From an uncultured Flavobacteriaceae bacterium (GTDB lineage: Bacteria > Bacteroidota > Bacteroidia > Flavobacteriales > Flavobacteriaceae): 60,821 bases of DNA. The notes beneath the pieces are model-generated. The model ran no database searches. It saw nothing but the letters and a program-made list of their open reading frames with translations, and had not been told where the DNA came from. The DNA is taken from positions 1 to 60,821 of the forward strand of contig CAJWPZ010000009.1 in assembly GCA_913045325.1 (NCBI GenBank), read 5' to 3'. Shown one piece after another: positions 54,188 to 60,821 of this stretch. Each line of letters starts with the position of its first letter. Position 1 is the first letter of the stretch. The translations under genes and the position numbers were made by a program.

Positions 54188-55090
54188 TTATTTTACAAAA
54201 GATTCAATCAGTAAATTAATTTTTACTTCTTGAGTTAATGCATCATCAAAAAGATGTTTGTATAGTGCCTTATTATCAACTTTAGCCTCTAGAGAAAGGT
54301 CTTTGTCTCTATTATAGATCTCATCCCATTTAAGGCGAACTGTAGCCCATTTATTAGTGTTTGCACCCCACCATTTTGCGGCGGCGGCGCAACGACTATC
54401 ATCAACTCTGGTATAAGTATTGTAGCCTTTCTCTTTTGCAAGAAGGACGTCTTGTTTTCCATTTTCTCTAACAATTTTATCATTGTCTTGATCGTGAACC
54501 CAGCCAAAATCTTTGATTTCTTGACGGTTACCTCTCATGGTTAGATTATAATCACTTCTTGTGGTGTATTCACGTCTTGGCAATGGTGCAGGGGTAATAT
54601 TCTCCCAATAACTTTTTCCATCTACATGAACCCAAGATCCAGAACCTTCATAACGTGGGCTATCGTCTACTTGAAAAACTTTCTGTGTCCATTGTCCTGA
54701 AACATTCTTTTTTCTTTTTTTCTCAAAAGTCCACTCATTTGCTGTGTTGTACATATAAAAATTCCTGTTTTCATACAACCAATCCTGTCGCCAGTGTTTA
54801 ACAATCATAGGGCTAGCAGGATTACCAACTTGAAGAATGTGTTGAATAGATATCTTATCATTCTCATTAGTGACTAAAGCTGCCCACTCTAAAGCTTTGC
54901 TTACTTTATTTTTTGATGGTTTGTACAAAGAATCATTGGTGTAGCTAAAGGTTTCAGAAAAATTGAAGGTCACTTGAAAACATCCACACATTTGCTTTAT
55001 TGCCTCCATGTCTTTTGCCTGTTTTTTACTTTGAGCAGAAACAGCAATCATGAACCCCATCGCAATTATAGATAATACAATCTTTTTCAT
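54188..55090 (-). CDS. DUF6607 exported protein
   Basis: 300 aa with signal peptide 1-19 (ends VSAQ). An early MCGCFQVTFNFSETF is followed by aromatic-rich beta segments (HWRQDWLYENRNF, ADDSPRYEG-like VDDSPRYEGSGSW, WWGANTNKW). This matches DUF6607, a Bacteroidota family found beside HmuY and heme receptors. It may be a periplasmic or surface heme-handling protein. The CGC motif could bind metal or heme. It starts seven bases after the T9SS protein gene. Confidence 0.83.
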   Translation of the reverse strand: MKKIVLSIIAMGFMIAVSAQSKKQAKDMEAIKQMCGCFQVTFNFSETFSYTNDSLYKPSKNKVSKALEWAALVTNENDKISIQHILQVGNPASPMIVKHWRQDWLYENRNFYMYNTANEWTFEKKRKKNVSGQWTQKVFQVDDSPRYEGSGSWVHVDGKSYWENITPAPLPRREYTTRSDYNLTMRGNRQEIKDFGWVHDQDNDKIVRENGKQDVLLAKEKGYNTYTRVDDSRCAAAAKWWGANTNKWATVRLKWDEIYNRDKDLSLEAKVDNKALYKHLFDDALTQEVKINLLIESFVK

Positions 55091-55097
55091 GTTTATA

Positions 55098-56330
55098 TTA
55101 ATTTAAAATTAGCTTTTTTGAAATTGTTGTGTCCCCAGAGTCAAATTGCAGGATATACATACCACTGTCAAGAAAAGAAAGATCTAATTGTTGATTAAAA
55201 AAACCGTTATTATTCAATGTAGTAGTTTTATATACCTGTGCGCCGTTGACGGCATATACTCTGATAGTATTGGTTGCAGCAGCAGTGTTTTTATTTTCAT
55301 AAACAATAGTTACAGTTCCATCTAATGAAGGATTTGGATACATACCAAATGATAGGTTTTCACTTACACTCTCAAAGCTTAATAAATCTGTAACATCTTG
55401 TAATACAAATGATAAATCGCCAGAGGCTGAGCCTCCAAAATCAGTGAAATACATTCTGTAGACTGTATTGTTATCATATTTCACATAGTATTTTTGATCA
55501 CTATCAATATTCCATGTACCAGTAAAACTTTTCCAATCATAACCGATGGTGTTTATCTCTTCTAGGTAATCCAAACCATTAGGATCTGCATCTGAAGTTT
55601 CTTGGTTCTGGGCAACTGTTACATTTGGATTATGTAAGGCTCCTGATACAACATAATTTTGACCCGGAGGATTAATGAAACTAGTGTATTTTCTAAACAC
55701 AAAATCCCAATTATCTTCTGAAGGTTCTGCTACTACCTCTTGGTTATTTTGCAGGCTGTAATAATTATATCTATTATCTGGGTTTGATGTATTAGCGACT
55801 GTTGCCGTTGTATCTGAAGACCAAGTTGAGCCGTCCCAGGTAGCATATTTAAATGTGTACGCACCAAAGTAATCTTCAATGATCATTTTCCTGTAACTAC
55901 CATCATCATATTGTAATACATAGATAATAGTTCCCTCTACATGGTTTGTTGCAGGATTATACTCTCCAAAACCAAAAGTTGCAGATCCCTGCATAAAAGC
56001 ACCATCCTCCCAATTTGTATTCCCATTCACTAATTCTACCCAATTATTTTGGTTTGAGACATCAACACTACCATATTGCTCAGGAGTATCTGCGACTTCA
56101 AAGACCTTAATGTCAATTCCATCATTAACCCTAACAGAAAGGTTAAAATCGTCATTTCTTAGAAACGCTACATCCCAACTATCAGCCTGAAATGTTATTG
56201 CAGTTTGAGTATCTAATTTATAATACACTTCAGAGGTGTATCCTGCGCCCATAGAGACATCTATAGTTTGTTGGGCTATTGTACAAAGTGTAGTGGCTAT
56301 GGCAAATGCCGTAAGTAGTATTTTTTTCAT
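55098..56330 (-). CDS. HmuY-like heme-binding protein with a T9SS type A sorting domain
   Basis: 410 aa. Signal peptide 1-19. The middle resembles HmuY hemophores (ADSWDVAFLRNDDFNLSVRVN; NWDFVFRKYTSF; TIGYDWKSFTGTW). The C-terminal about 75 residues form a type IX sorting domain: MYPNPSLDGTVTIVYEN, VYKTTTLNN and GMYILQFDSG, ending KKLILN. It should be exported by T9SS and attached to or released from the cell surface. PorT is encoded at 40558-41265. 48 bases after HmuY lipoprotein gene. Confidence 0.85.
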   Translation of the reverse strand: MKKILLTAFAIATTLCTIAQQTIDVSMGAGYTSEVYYKLDTQTAITFQADSWDVAFLRNDDFNLSVRVNDGIDIKVFEVADTPEQYGSVDVSNQNNWVELVNGNTNWEDGAFMQGSATFGFGEYNPATNHVEGTIIYVLQYDDGSYRKMIIEDYFGAYTFKYATWDGSTWSSDTTATVANTSNPDNRYNYYSLQNNQEVVAEPSEDNWDFVFRKYTSFINPPGQNYVVSGALHNPNVTVAQNQETSDADPNGLDYLEEINTIGYDWKSFTGTWNIDSDQKYYVKYDNNTVYRMYFTDFGGSASGDLSFVLQDVTDLLSFESVSENLSFGMYPNPSLDGTVTIVYENKNTAAATNTIRVYAVNGAQVYKTTTLNNNGFFNQQLDLSFLDSGMYILQFDSGDTTISKKLILN

Positions 56331-56378
56331 CTTTTTTAGAATTTAATTGTTTACTAATTTGAATTATTATTGTTATTG

Positions 56379-57788
56379 TTATTGGACTAATTTGTATTTG
56401 AACTCGGGAAAACCTCGCTCACCGCTATCACTAAGTAAAGCCGTGAATTTGAGTTTATAAATATTGTCATTAGGGTCTTGTATGATGTAATAAATATTAT
56501 CAACAAGAACCTTATCTTGTGTTATCACTTCTCTCCAACTGCTTCCTATTGTACGCTGATCGAGTAAAAATGCTGATGTATTTATATTTTCTATAGAAAA
56601 ATCATCGTATGCAATCTCATCAGTTAGAATACTATACGCCTTTACCCCACCCTTTCTATTGTGAAGTACCCCGTCTGAAAAACCGTATGAACCTGCACCC
56701 GTTAAAACATTTGTAAATACTGTAAAATTAACGTCCCAATTTTCTAGCTGTGGCTCTACAGCTAGTTTTGAATTAGTGTCAAAACTGAAAAAACTGAAAT
56801 TAAAATTTGAATCTTTCTCAATCAACACCTCTTGATGTGTTGATTGATTTAAATCTGCATATTGAAGAAGGTAAGCATCGTCTTGTTTTAGAATACGTAT
56901 TTTTTTCCACCCACGAGCATCACCAGCAATGGCAATACTCCCTGGCGCAGGAGTCTCTGTTCCTACTTCATAACCTAAATTAAGTAAGTATACCTTATTT
57001 TCTAAATCGTTTGAGCTTATTGGAGCAATTGCTGTTTTATTTATATCACCATCAGGATTATCAATATAAATTATATTTGCAGGATCAAAGGTCCCGACAG
57101 CCACTTGGTCTTGAATTTCTAAAACATCAGCCTGGGTTACTGCATCAATATCAGTACTCTCTAATGCTGCTGCTGCCATATATATGGAAGAATTAAGCCC
57201 AATGCGAAAATCAGAACCACCATAAAATCCAAGATCCCAAGAATCCCTTTTTATTGATGTTTGGCTTTCTGTACTTAAATCTATGTATACTTGATTTGGT
57301 TGATTTGGGCCACCCACACTTGGTTCAAAGCCTCTTCCTAGAGAAGCTGAACTGTTTATAGTAAATTGTGTATTGCCTTGAATTACAGCATTAGGATAAT
57401 CTACAGATACAATACTAAAACGGATTTCAACGGTTTCATCTAGCGCTTGATTTAATTTGGTAAATAAAAATGATGTTTCAATTTCTGTTGGCAGTATTGG
57501 AATAATTAGATTGTTGCTATTAATGGGAGGTGTGGTAATAAAATCAACACCATAAACTGCGTTTGTCACATCTAGTAAGAGTGTTACACTCCCTGTTTGT
57601 ATAGCAGCCTTGGAATATACAAGAGAGATATCTTGCGCTTCATTTATTTGACTTAAATTAGCTGAAAGGCTTTCAAAAGCAACAACAAATGGTTCAAGGG
57701 GCATATCTAAACTGTCATCATTACTACAGGAAAGAAGTAAGAATACCAATACGCCAAAAAATGATTTATAATAATTTGAAAAGTTCAT
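56379..57788 (-). CDS. HmuY family lipoprotein
   Basis: 469 aa. Lipoprotein signal with lipid cysteine near residue 21 (VFLLLSCSNDDS). The N-terminal half (about 30-140) is a beta-sandwich, and the C-terminal half carries the HmuY pattern (KRDSWDLGFYGGSDFRIGLNS; ENWDVNFTVFTN; GSSWREVIT). HmuY proteins bind heme at the surface and pass it to a TonB receptor. Its start lies two bases after the receptor stop, supporting joint function. Heme ligands cannot be assigned. Confidence 0.87.
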   Translation of the reverse strand: MNFSNYYKSFFGVLVFLLLSCSNDDSLDMPLEPFVVAFESLSANLSQINEAQDISLVYSKAAIQTGSVTLLLDVTNAVYGVDFITTPPINSNNLIIPILPTEIETSFLFTKLNQALDETVEIRFSIVSVDYPNAVIQGNTQFTINSSASLGRGFEPSVGGPNQPNQVYIDLSTESQTSIKRDSWDLGFYGGSDFRIGLNSSIYMAAAALESTDIDAVTQADVLEIQDQVAVGTFDPANIIYIDNPDGDINKTAIAPISSNDLENKVYLLNLGYEVGTETPAPGSIAIAGDARGWKKIRILKQDDAYLLQYADLNQSTHQEVLIEKDSNFNFSFFSFDTNSKLAVEPQLENWDVNFTVFTNVLTGAGSYGFSDGVLHNRKGGVKAYSILTDEIAYDDFSIENINTSAFLLDQRTIGSSWREVITQDKVLVDNIYYIIQDPNDNIYKLKFTALLSDSGERGFPEFKYKLVQ

Positions 57789-57790
57789 GC

Positions 57791-59917
57791 TTAATAGGTT
57801 AGGTGATATGTGAGTTTTAAAAAGTAAGAACGACCATAACCTAATGGAATTTGGGATGGCGGACCACTATGAGAGCCTCCTTCAAGGGCTGTTGTATTTA
57901 CTTGTGTGATGTCAAAAATATTCCTACTACCAGCTGTGGTTTTGAAAATTCCTTTAAAAAATGATTTGCTTATCGTAGTGTCCAACCAACTAAATGGATC
58001 TGTTGTACCTGCTCTAAATTCCTGTTGGCCTTGCTCATTTGTTTTTTCAACGAATTGTTGCTGTTTTCCTATGTGTTTAAAAAAGATAGAATACGTAGTG
58101 TCAAATTTTGGGGCATAGTAAGAAAGGTTGCAATTATACTGGAGGTTGAATAGAAAATCGTTGTTACTTTGAGATCTGCTATCCAGCACTTTTGAAATAC
58201 CCTGAAGCGAAGCTCCAAATTTTGCTCTGAAATTCTGAAAATAAATTTCATTTTCAGAAAAAATACCTAAAGCTTTAAAACTATCTATATTATTGTATTG
58301 AAATGCTAATGGACTTTGATTTACGACAATTAACTCAATGCGGTCTGTGATATCCAAATAGTTAAGGCTAACTTTATTTTTTAGTTTTAATCTACCATCA
58401 TATAGCGCGCTCTTTTTCTTTAAATGTAAAAAAACAGATAGCCCTTGTTCTGGATCTAAGTCTGGGTTACCTTGAACATCGTGGTTTACATCAACAAAAA
58501 AAGTATAGAGTTCATTATAGTTTGGTGTTCTATTTGCTGAACCCAAGATTGCTCGTAATTCCCAATTTTCTGAAATAATTTGTTTTGCACTTAAAGATCC
58601 TATAAATTGGGTTTTAAATAAATTACTAAAAGACACTCTCCCCCCTGGACGCAAAGAAAACTCTTTGTTGATTTTTATTTCTGATGTAGCAAAAAAATCA
58701 TAATTATATAACTGCTGTGTAACTAGATCAGCACCTGGACCTATAACGATAGCTAATGAAGAACCTAGCCCATATTCGTTAATAAGCTCATAGCCTAATT
58801 GTAAATTAGTGGTGTTTGTATTAATTATGTTACTAAAAGTACCCCGAGAAAAAAGAGCACGTCTACTTTGGTATTGCCCTTTTTTAATATTTTCTTTTTC
58901 CTGGCTAACAATACGATAGGTAAACCTCTCTAAATCTTTTGATTGTTCTTGGAAAGAAAGAGAGACATTAAACTCGATTGCTCTAAAAAGTGTCCCAAGT
59001 GCATTTAAATGGTGATAAAATCTATTATTAGTATAAATTTCATCTAATGCAGTTGGGTTTGTTGTATTAGTTGAAGGGTTTTCGTTTATAGAAATATTCT
59101 GCGCATATCTTTCTATGGATTCATTTAAATACTCAAAACGGTAAGAAAAAGTTAAGTCATCTTTTTTATAAAAAAAAAGAGCTTTGGTGTTTTGTTGTGA
59201 TTTGGGAAGCCATTGGTGGCCTCTTAAATTATCATTTACACTATGATTTTTTCCTTTTCTATTATTAAAAAACCCAGCAAAATCATTTCGGGTATATACC
59301 CCATTTAGGTAAATTCTCTCTGTTAGATTGTGCCCCACCTTCAACGACTGGATATGACGGCCCCTTTCAAACCATTCATACTCGTTACCAACTGATTCTT
59401 CTTGAACATAGGTAGTAATATCCCAATCGTTGCGGGAGGACTTTTTTGTTATAATGTTTATAATTCCAGAAACTGCATTAGATCCATACTGCACGCCCAT
59501 TGCACCCTCAACAATCTCAATTCGCTGTATGTCATCTAAGTTAATAAGGGTCAAATCAGTATTATTACCCAATCCCTCTTCGTTAATAATTGGTATGTTA
59601 TCAATCAATACTTTAAAATATTGACTATCCAAGCCAAATAAACTAACGCCGCTTTTACCAGTGGAGGTATTTGGAGAAACAGAAATATTTAAAGATGTGT
59701 TGAGTACGTCTGCTAATGTGTTTCCAGCCTGGCGTTCAATATCTTCTCTTGTAATTACTTTTACTTCAACAATAGAATTTGAAATAGATTGGGGATTAAT
59801 CTGTCCTGTTATTACAACTTCTTCTAATTTATTAGCAATTAAACTATCCATTTGTTGCACGACCTGTGCACAAACGTTGAAACTTGACATGAAAATTATT
59901 AAAAATAAGAAACGCAT
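57791..59917 (-). CDS. TonB-dependent outer-membrane receptor, HmuR-like
   Basis: 708 aa from ATG 59917 (MRFLFLIIFMSSFNVCAQ, a signal peptide); an upstream start at 59983 would include the -7 box. A plug domain (about 30-160; VLNTSLNISVSPN, GAMGVQYGSNAVSGIINIITKK) is followed by a barrel ending in an aromatic strand. The GNPDLDPEQG segment resembles the NPNL/NPDL motif of heme receptors. It would import heme or iron chelates using TonB. It is the first gene of the eight-gene operon and lies just upstream of HmuY. Confidence 0.9.
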   Translation of the reverse strand: MRFLFLIIFMSSFNVCAQVVQQMDSLIANKLEEVVITGQINPQSISNSIVEVKVITREDIERQAGNTLADVLNTSLNISVSPNTSTGKSGVSLFGLDSQYFKVLIDNIPIINEEGLGNNTDLTLINLDDIQRIEIVEGAMGVQYGSNAVSGIINIITKKSSRNDWDITTYVQEESVGNEYEWFERGRHIQSLKVGHNLTERIYLNGVYTRNDFAGFFNNRKGKNHSVNDNLRGHQWLPKSQQNTKALFFYKKDDLTFSYRFEYLNESIERYAQNISINENPSTNTTNPTALDEIYTNNRFYHHLNALGTLFRAIEFNVSLSFQEQSKDLERFTYRIVSQEKENIKKGQYQSRRALFSRGTFSNIINTNTTNLQLGYELINEYGLGSSLAIVIGPGADLVTQQLYNYDFFATSEIKINKEFSLRPGGRVSFSNLFKTQFIGSLSAKQIISENWELRAILGSANRTPNYNELYTFFVDVNHDVQGNPDLDPEQGLSVFLHLKKKSALYDGRLKLKNKVSLNYLDITDRIELIVVNQSPLAFQYNNIDSFKALGIFSENEIYFQNFRAKFGASLQGISKVLDSRSQSNNDFLFNLQYNCNLSYYAPKFDTTYSIFFKHIGKQQQFVEKTNEQGQQEFRAGTTDPFSWLDTTISKSFFKGIFKTTAGSRNIFDITQVNTTALEGGSHSGPPSQIPLGYGRSYFLKLTYHLTY

Positions 59918-59939
59918 AAAATATCCGTAAATTTGAATA

Positions 59940-59971
59940 CAAAAATACTTATTTTTATTTATTCTAAATAA
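59940..59971 (-). promoter_or_regulatory. promoter and palindromic operator candidate of the heme operon
   Basis: Minus-strand -7 box TATTTTTG at 59947-59940, 22 bases before the receptor ATG. A palindrome TTATTTA-TTC-TAAATAA at 59955-59971 overlaps the region where the -33 box should be and no -33 TTG is seen. A Fur-like or heme-responsive repressor could bind here. Confidence 0.5.
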
Positions 59972-60128
59972 GAATAGTGACAAATTTTAAGCGCTATTAA
60001 GATTGATTCTAATTAATATATAGCTTAAGCATCTCTATTTCAATGCTTTATTGTTGTGAAAAAAAGTAAAAGAATAGGCAAAATAAAAAATGGAATAAAA
60101 TCTAAAAAAAATAATCAGTCTTATTGAA

Positions 60129-60193
60129 GTTACATTACAACAAGTAACCTTTGCGTTACAATTTAAAATATTACCTTTGCGTTACATTTTAAA
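60129..60193 (+). promoter_or_regulatory. repeat-built promoter of the DUF6249-HTH operon
   Basis: Two 23-base units (60145-60167 and 60171-60193; 21 of 23 positions identical, 26-base period) share the core CCTTTGCGTTACA. The first supplies TTG (60151-60153) as -33, and the second supplies TACCTTTG (60172-60179) as -7, with an 18-base spacer. Inverted GTTAC/GTAAC pentamers at 60129-60133, 60144-60148, 60155-60159 and 60181-60185 suggest repressor binding. The ATG is 23 bases downstream. Confidence 0.6.
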
Positions 60194-60202
60194 CGTAAAA
60201 CG

Positions 60203-60598
60203 ATGGATACAGACATAATTATAACAGCTCTAGGAATGCTAACAGGAATTATCATCCCGCTGGCTGTTTTTTATTGGCAGTACCTTGAGGGTAAAGAAAA
60301 AAGAGAAACAGCAGTAGAGATTTCAAAAAGCTTAAATGATCCAGATAAAATAGAGAAGCTAATGGCTATTTTTGAAGAGAGAAAAAAAGAACCCGTAGAT
60401 TATAGAAGAAACGGAGTGATCACAACTTTTGTTGGTTTTGGCCTTTTTGGTTTTGGGGTATTTTTTTTGGGATCAGTACTTAAAGGAGTTGGATGCCTGG
60501 TGGGTCTTATTGGTATAGGAACCCTTATTGCGGGATACTTGTACCCAAATACTGGCAAAGAACTCACTAGCGCTGTTGAGGAGTTTGAAAAACAGTAA
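60203..60598 (+). CDS. small membrane protein, DUF6249-like
   Basis: 131 aa. One membrane helix at the N-terminus (about 5-24, IIITALGMLTGIIIPLAVFYW), a charged cytoplasmic part with LNDPDKIEKLMAIFEERKKEPVDYRRNG (split around residues 45-70), then two hydrophobic segments (73-96 and 97-111) ending in GYLYPNTGKELTSAVEEFEKQ. These features match DUF6249 proteins of Bacteroidota, function unknown. The HTH regulator gene starts two bases after its stop, so they form one operon under the repeat promoter. Confidence 0.8.
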   Translation: MDTDIIITALGMLTGIIIPLAVFYWQYLEGKEKRETAVEISKSLNDPDKIEKLMAIFEERKKEPVDYRRNGVITTFVGFGLFGFGVFFLGSVLKGVGCLVGLIGIGTLIAGYLYPNTGKELTSAVEEFEKQ

Positions 60599-60600
60599 GC

Positions 60601-60813
60601 ATGGGCAAAGACCATTTAAAACTTTTAAACAACCTGCAGAGGCTTAGAAAAGCTGCCAATCTCACCCAGCAAGAACTCTCTGAGGCGGCAGAGGTGTCTA
60701 GAAAGAGTATCAATGCAATAGAGAACGGTATTTATATCCCCTCTACGGTATTGGCTTTAAAAATTGCAAAAACTATTAAGTGCAAAGTGGAGGATTTATT
60801 CCAGCTACCTTAA
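60601..60813 (+). CDS. small Cro/C1-type HTH transcriptional regulator
   Basis: 70 aa, only a helix-turn-helix domain (about 10-66): LNNLQRLRKAANLTQQELSEAAEVSRKSINAIENG and the closing IKCKVEDLFQL. This is the YozG-like size class with no ligand domain. It probably binds the GTTAC/GTAAC repeats upstream of the preceding gene and so represses its own operon; this is inference from gene order. It starts two bases after the membrane protein gene, and the window ends eight bases later. Confidence 0.9.
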   Translation: MGKDHLKLLNNLQRLRKAANLTQQELSEAAEVSRKSINAIENGIYIPSTVLALKIAKTIKCKVEDLFQLP

Positions 60814-60821
60814 TTAAAACA

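Noticed and set aside
59918-59983. 22-residue extension of the TonB receptor
   Set aside because: It would place the signal peptide internally and includes the -7 box.
137-60813. Mobile element, phage, defence island or CRISPR
   Set aside because: No transposase, integrase, inverted terminal repeats, direct-repeat arrays, toxin-antitoxin or restriction genes could be recognised; the small HTH gene at 60601 pairs with a DUF6249-like membrane protein rather than a toxin.

Overview
The window reads as chromosomal DNA of a Bacteroidota bacterium, most likely a member of the Flavobacteriaceae. The signs are lineage-typical genes: type III glutamine synthetase, PorT of the type IX secretion system (T9SS), a TamL lipoprotein, a one-chain branched-chain 2-oxoacid dehydrogenase E1, DUF6607/HmuY proteins and a T9SS sorting domain. 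Promoters fit the Bacteroidota pattern (TTG, about 16-23 bp, then TAnnTTTG), DNA is AT-rich, and Shine-Dalgarno sites are nearly absent. I found no tRNA, rRNA, CRISPR array, insertion sequence or prophage. No gene-free stretch exceeds 300 bases.

Layout. Bases 137-4031 (minus): purM-prfA-pyrF-BtuF-like operon. Bases 4209-6392 (minus): type III glutamine synthetase. Bases 6684-11042 (plus): small Cys-rich membrane protein, ECF-type sigma factor, lipA, gap and a hybrid histidine kinase, then convergent lpxK. Bases 12206-14858: Nif3-family protein, a coiled-coil zinc-ribbon-family protein without its cysteines, and MsrA. Bases 15067-22270 (plus): kynurenine/3-hydroxyanthranilate catabolic cluster (kynU, kmo, RidA-type deaminase, aldehyde dehydrogenase, an SDR with a degenerate active site, ACMSD, O-methyltransferase), notably without haaO. 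Bases 22300-27046 (minus): PAP2 phosphatase, TatA, M1 peptidase and two exported proteins. Bases 27166-31820 (plus): pepE, VanY-like peptidase, gpmI, thioredoxin-like lipoprotein, map.

Bases 31849-35256 (minus) encode branched-chain 2-oxoacid dehydrogenase E1 and E2, divergent from an Lrp/AsnC regulator (35419). A double-OmpA-domain protein follows, then trkA-trkH for potassium uptake (minus), menG/ubiE with porT (plus), an RNA methyltransferase (minus), tamL, and the housekeeping block fba-accD-rpsO-pnp-BLUF-rpe (plus, to 50844).

Bases 50869-59917 form a tight eight-gene minus-strand operon that looks like a heme/iron acquisition system. It has a TonB-dependent receptor, a HmuY lipoprotein, a second HmuY-like protein with a T9SS sorting tail, a DUF6607 protein, a truncated ankyrin-type protein, a DUF2271 protein, a large membrane reductase (four-helix PepSY/FoxB-like heme domain fused to a P450-reductase-like flavodoxin/FAD/NAD(P)H module), and a small CxxC protein. 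The receptor would bring heme or iron across the outer membrane after capture by the HmuY proteins, and the fused reductase could pass cytosolic electrons to the periplasmic face. The window ends with a two-gene operon (DUF6249-like membrane protein and a small HTH regulator) whose promoter is built from two copies of a near-identical repeat. The most unusual items are the fused reductase operon, this repeat promoter, the lost zinc sites in two proteins, the missing haaO, and an atypical stand-alone BLUF photoreceptor.
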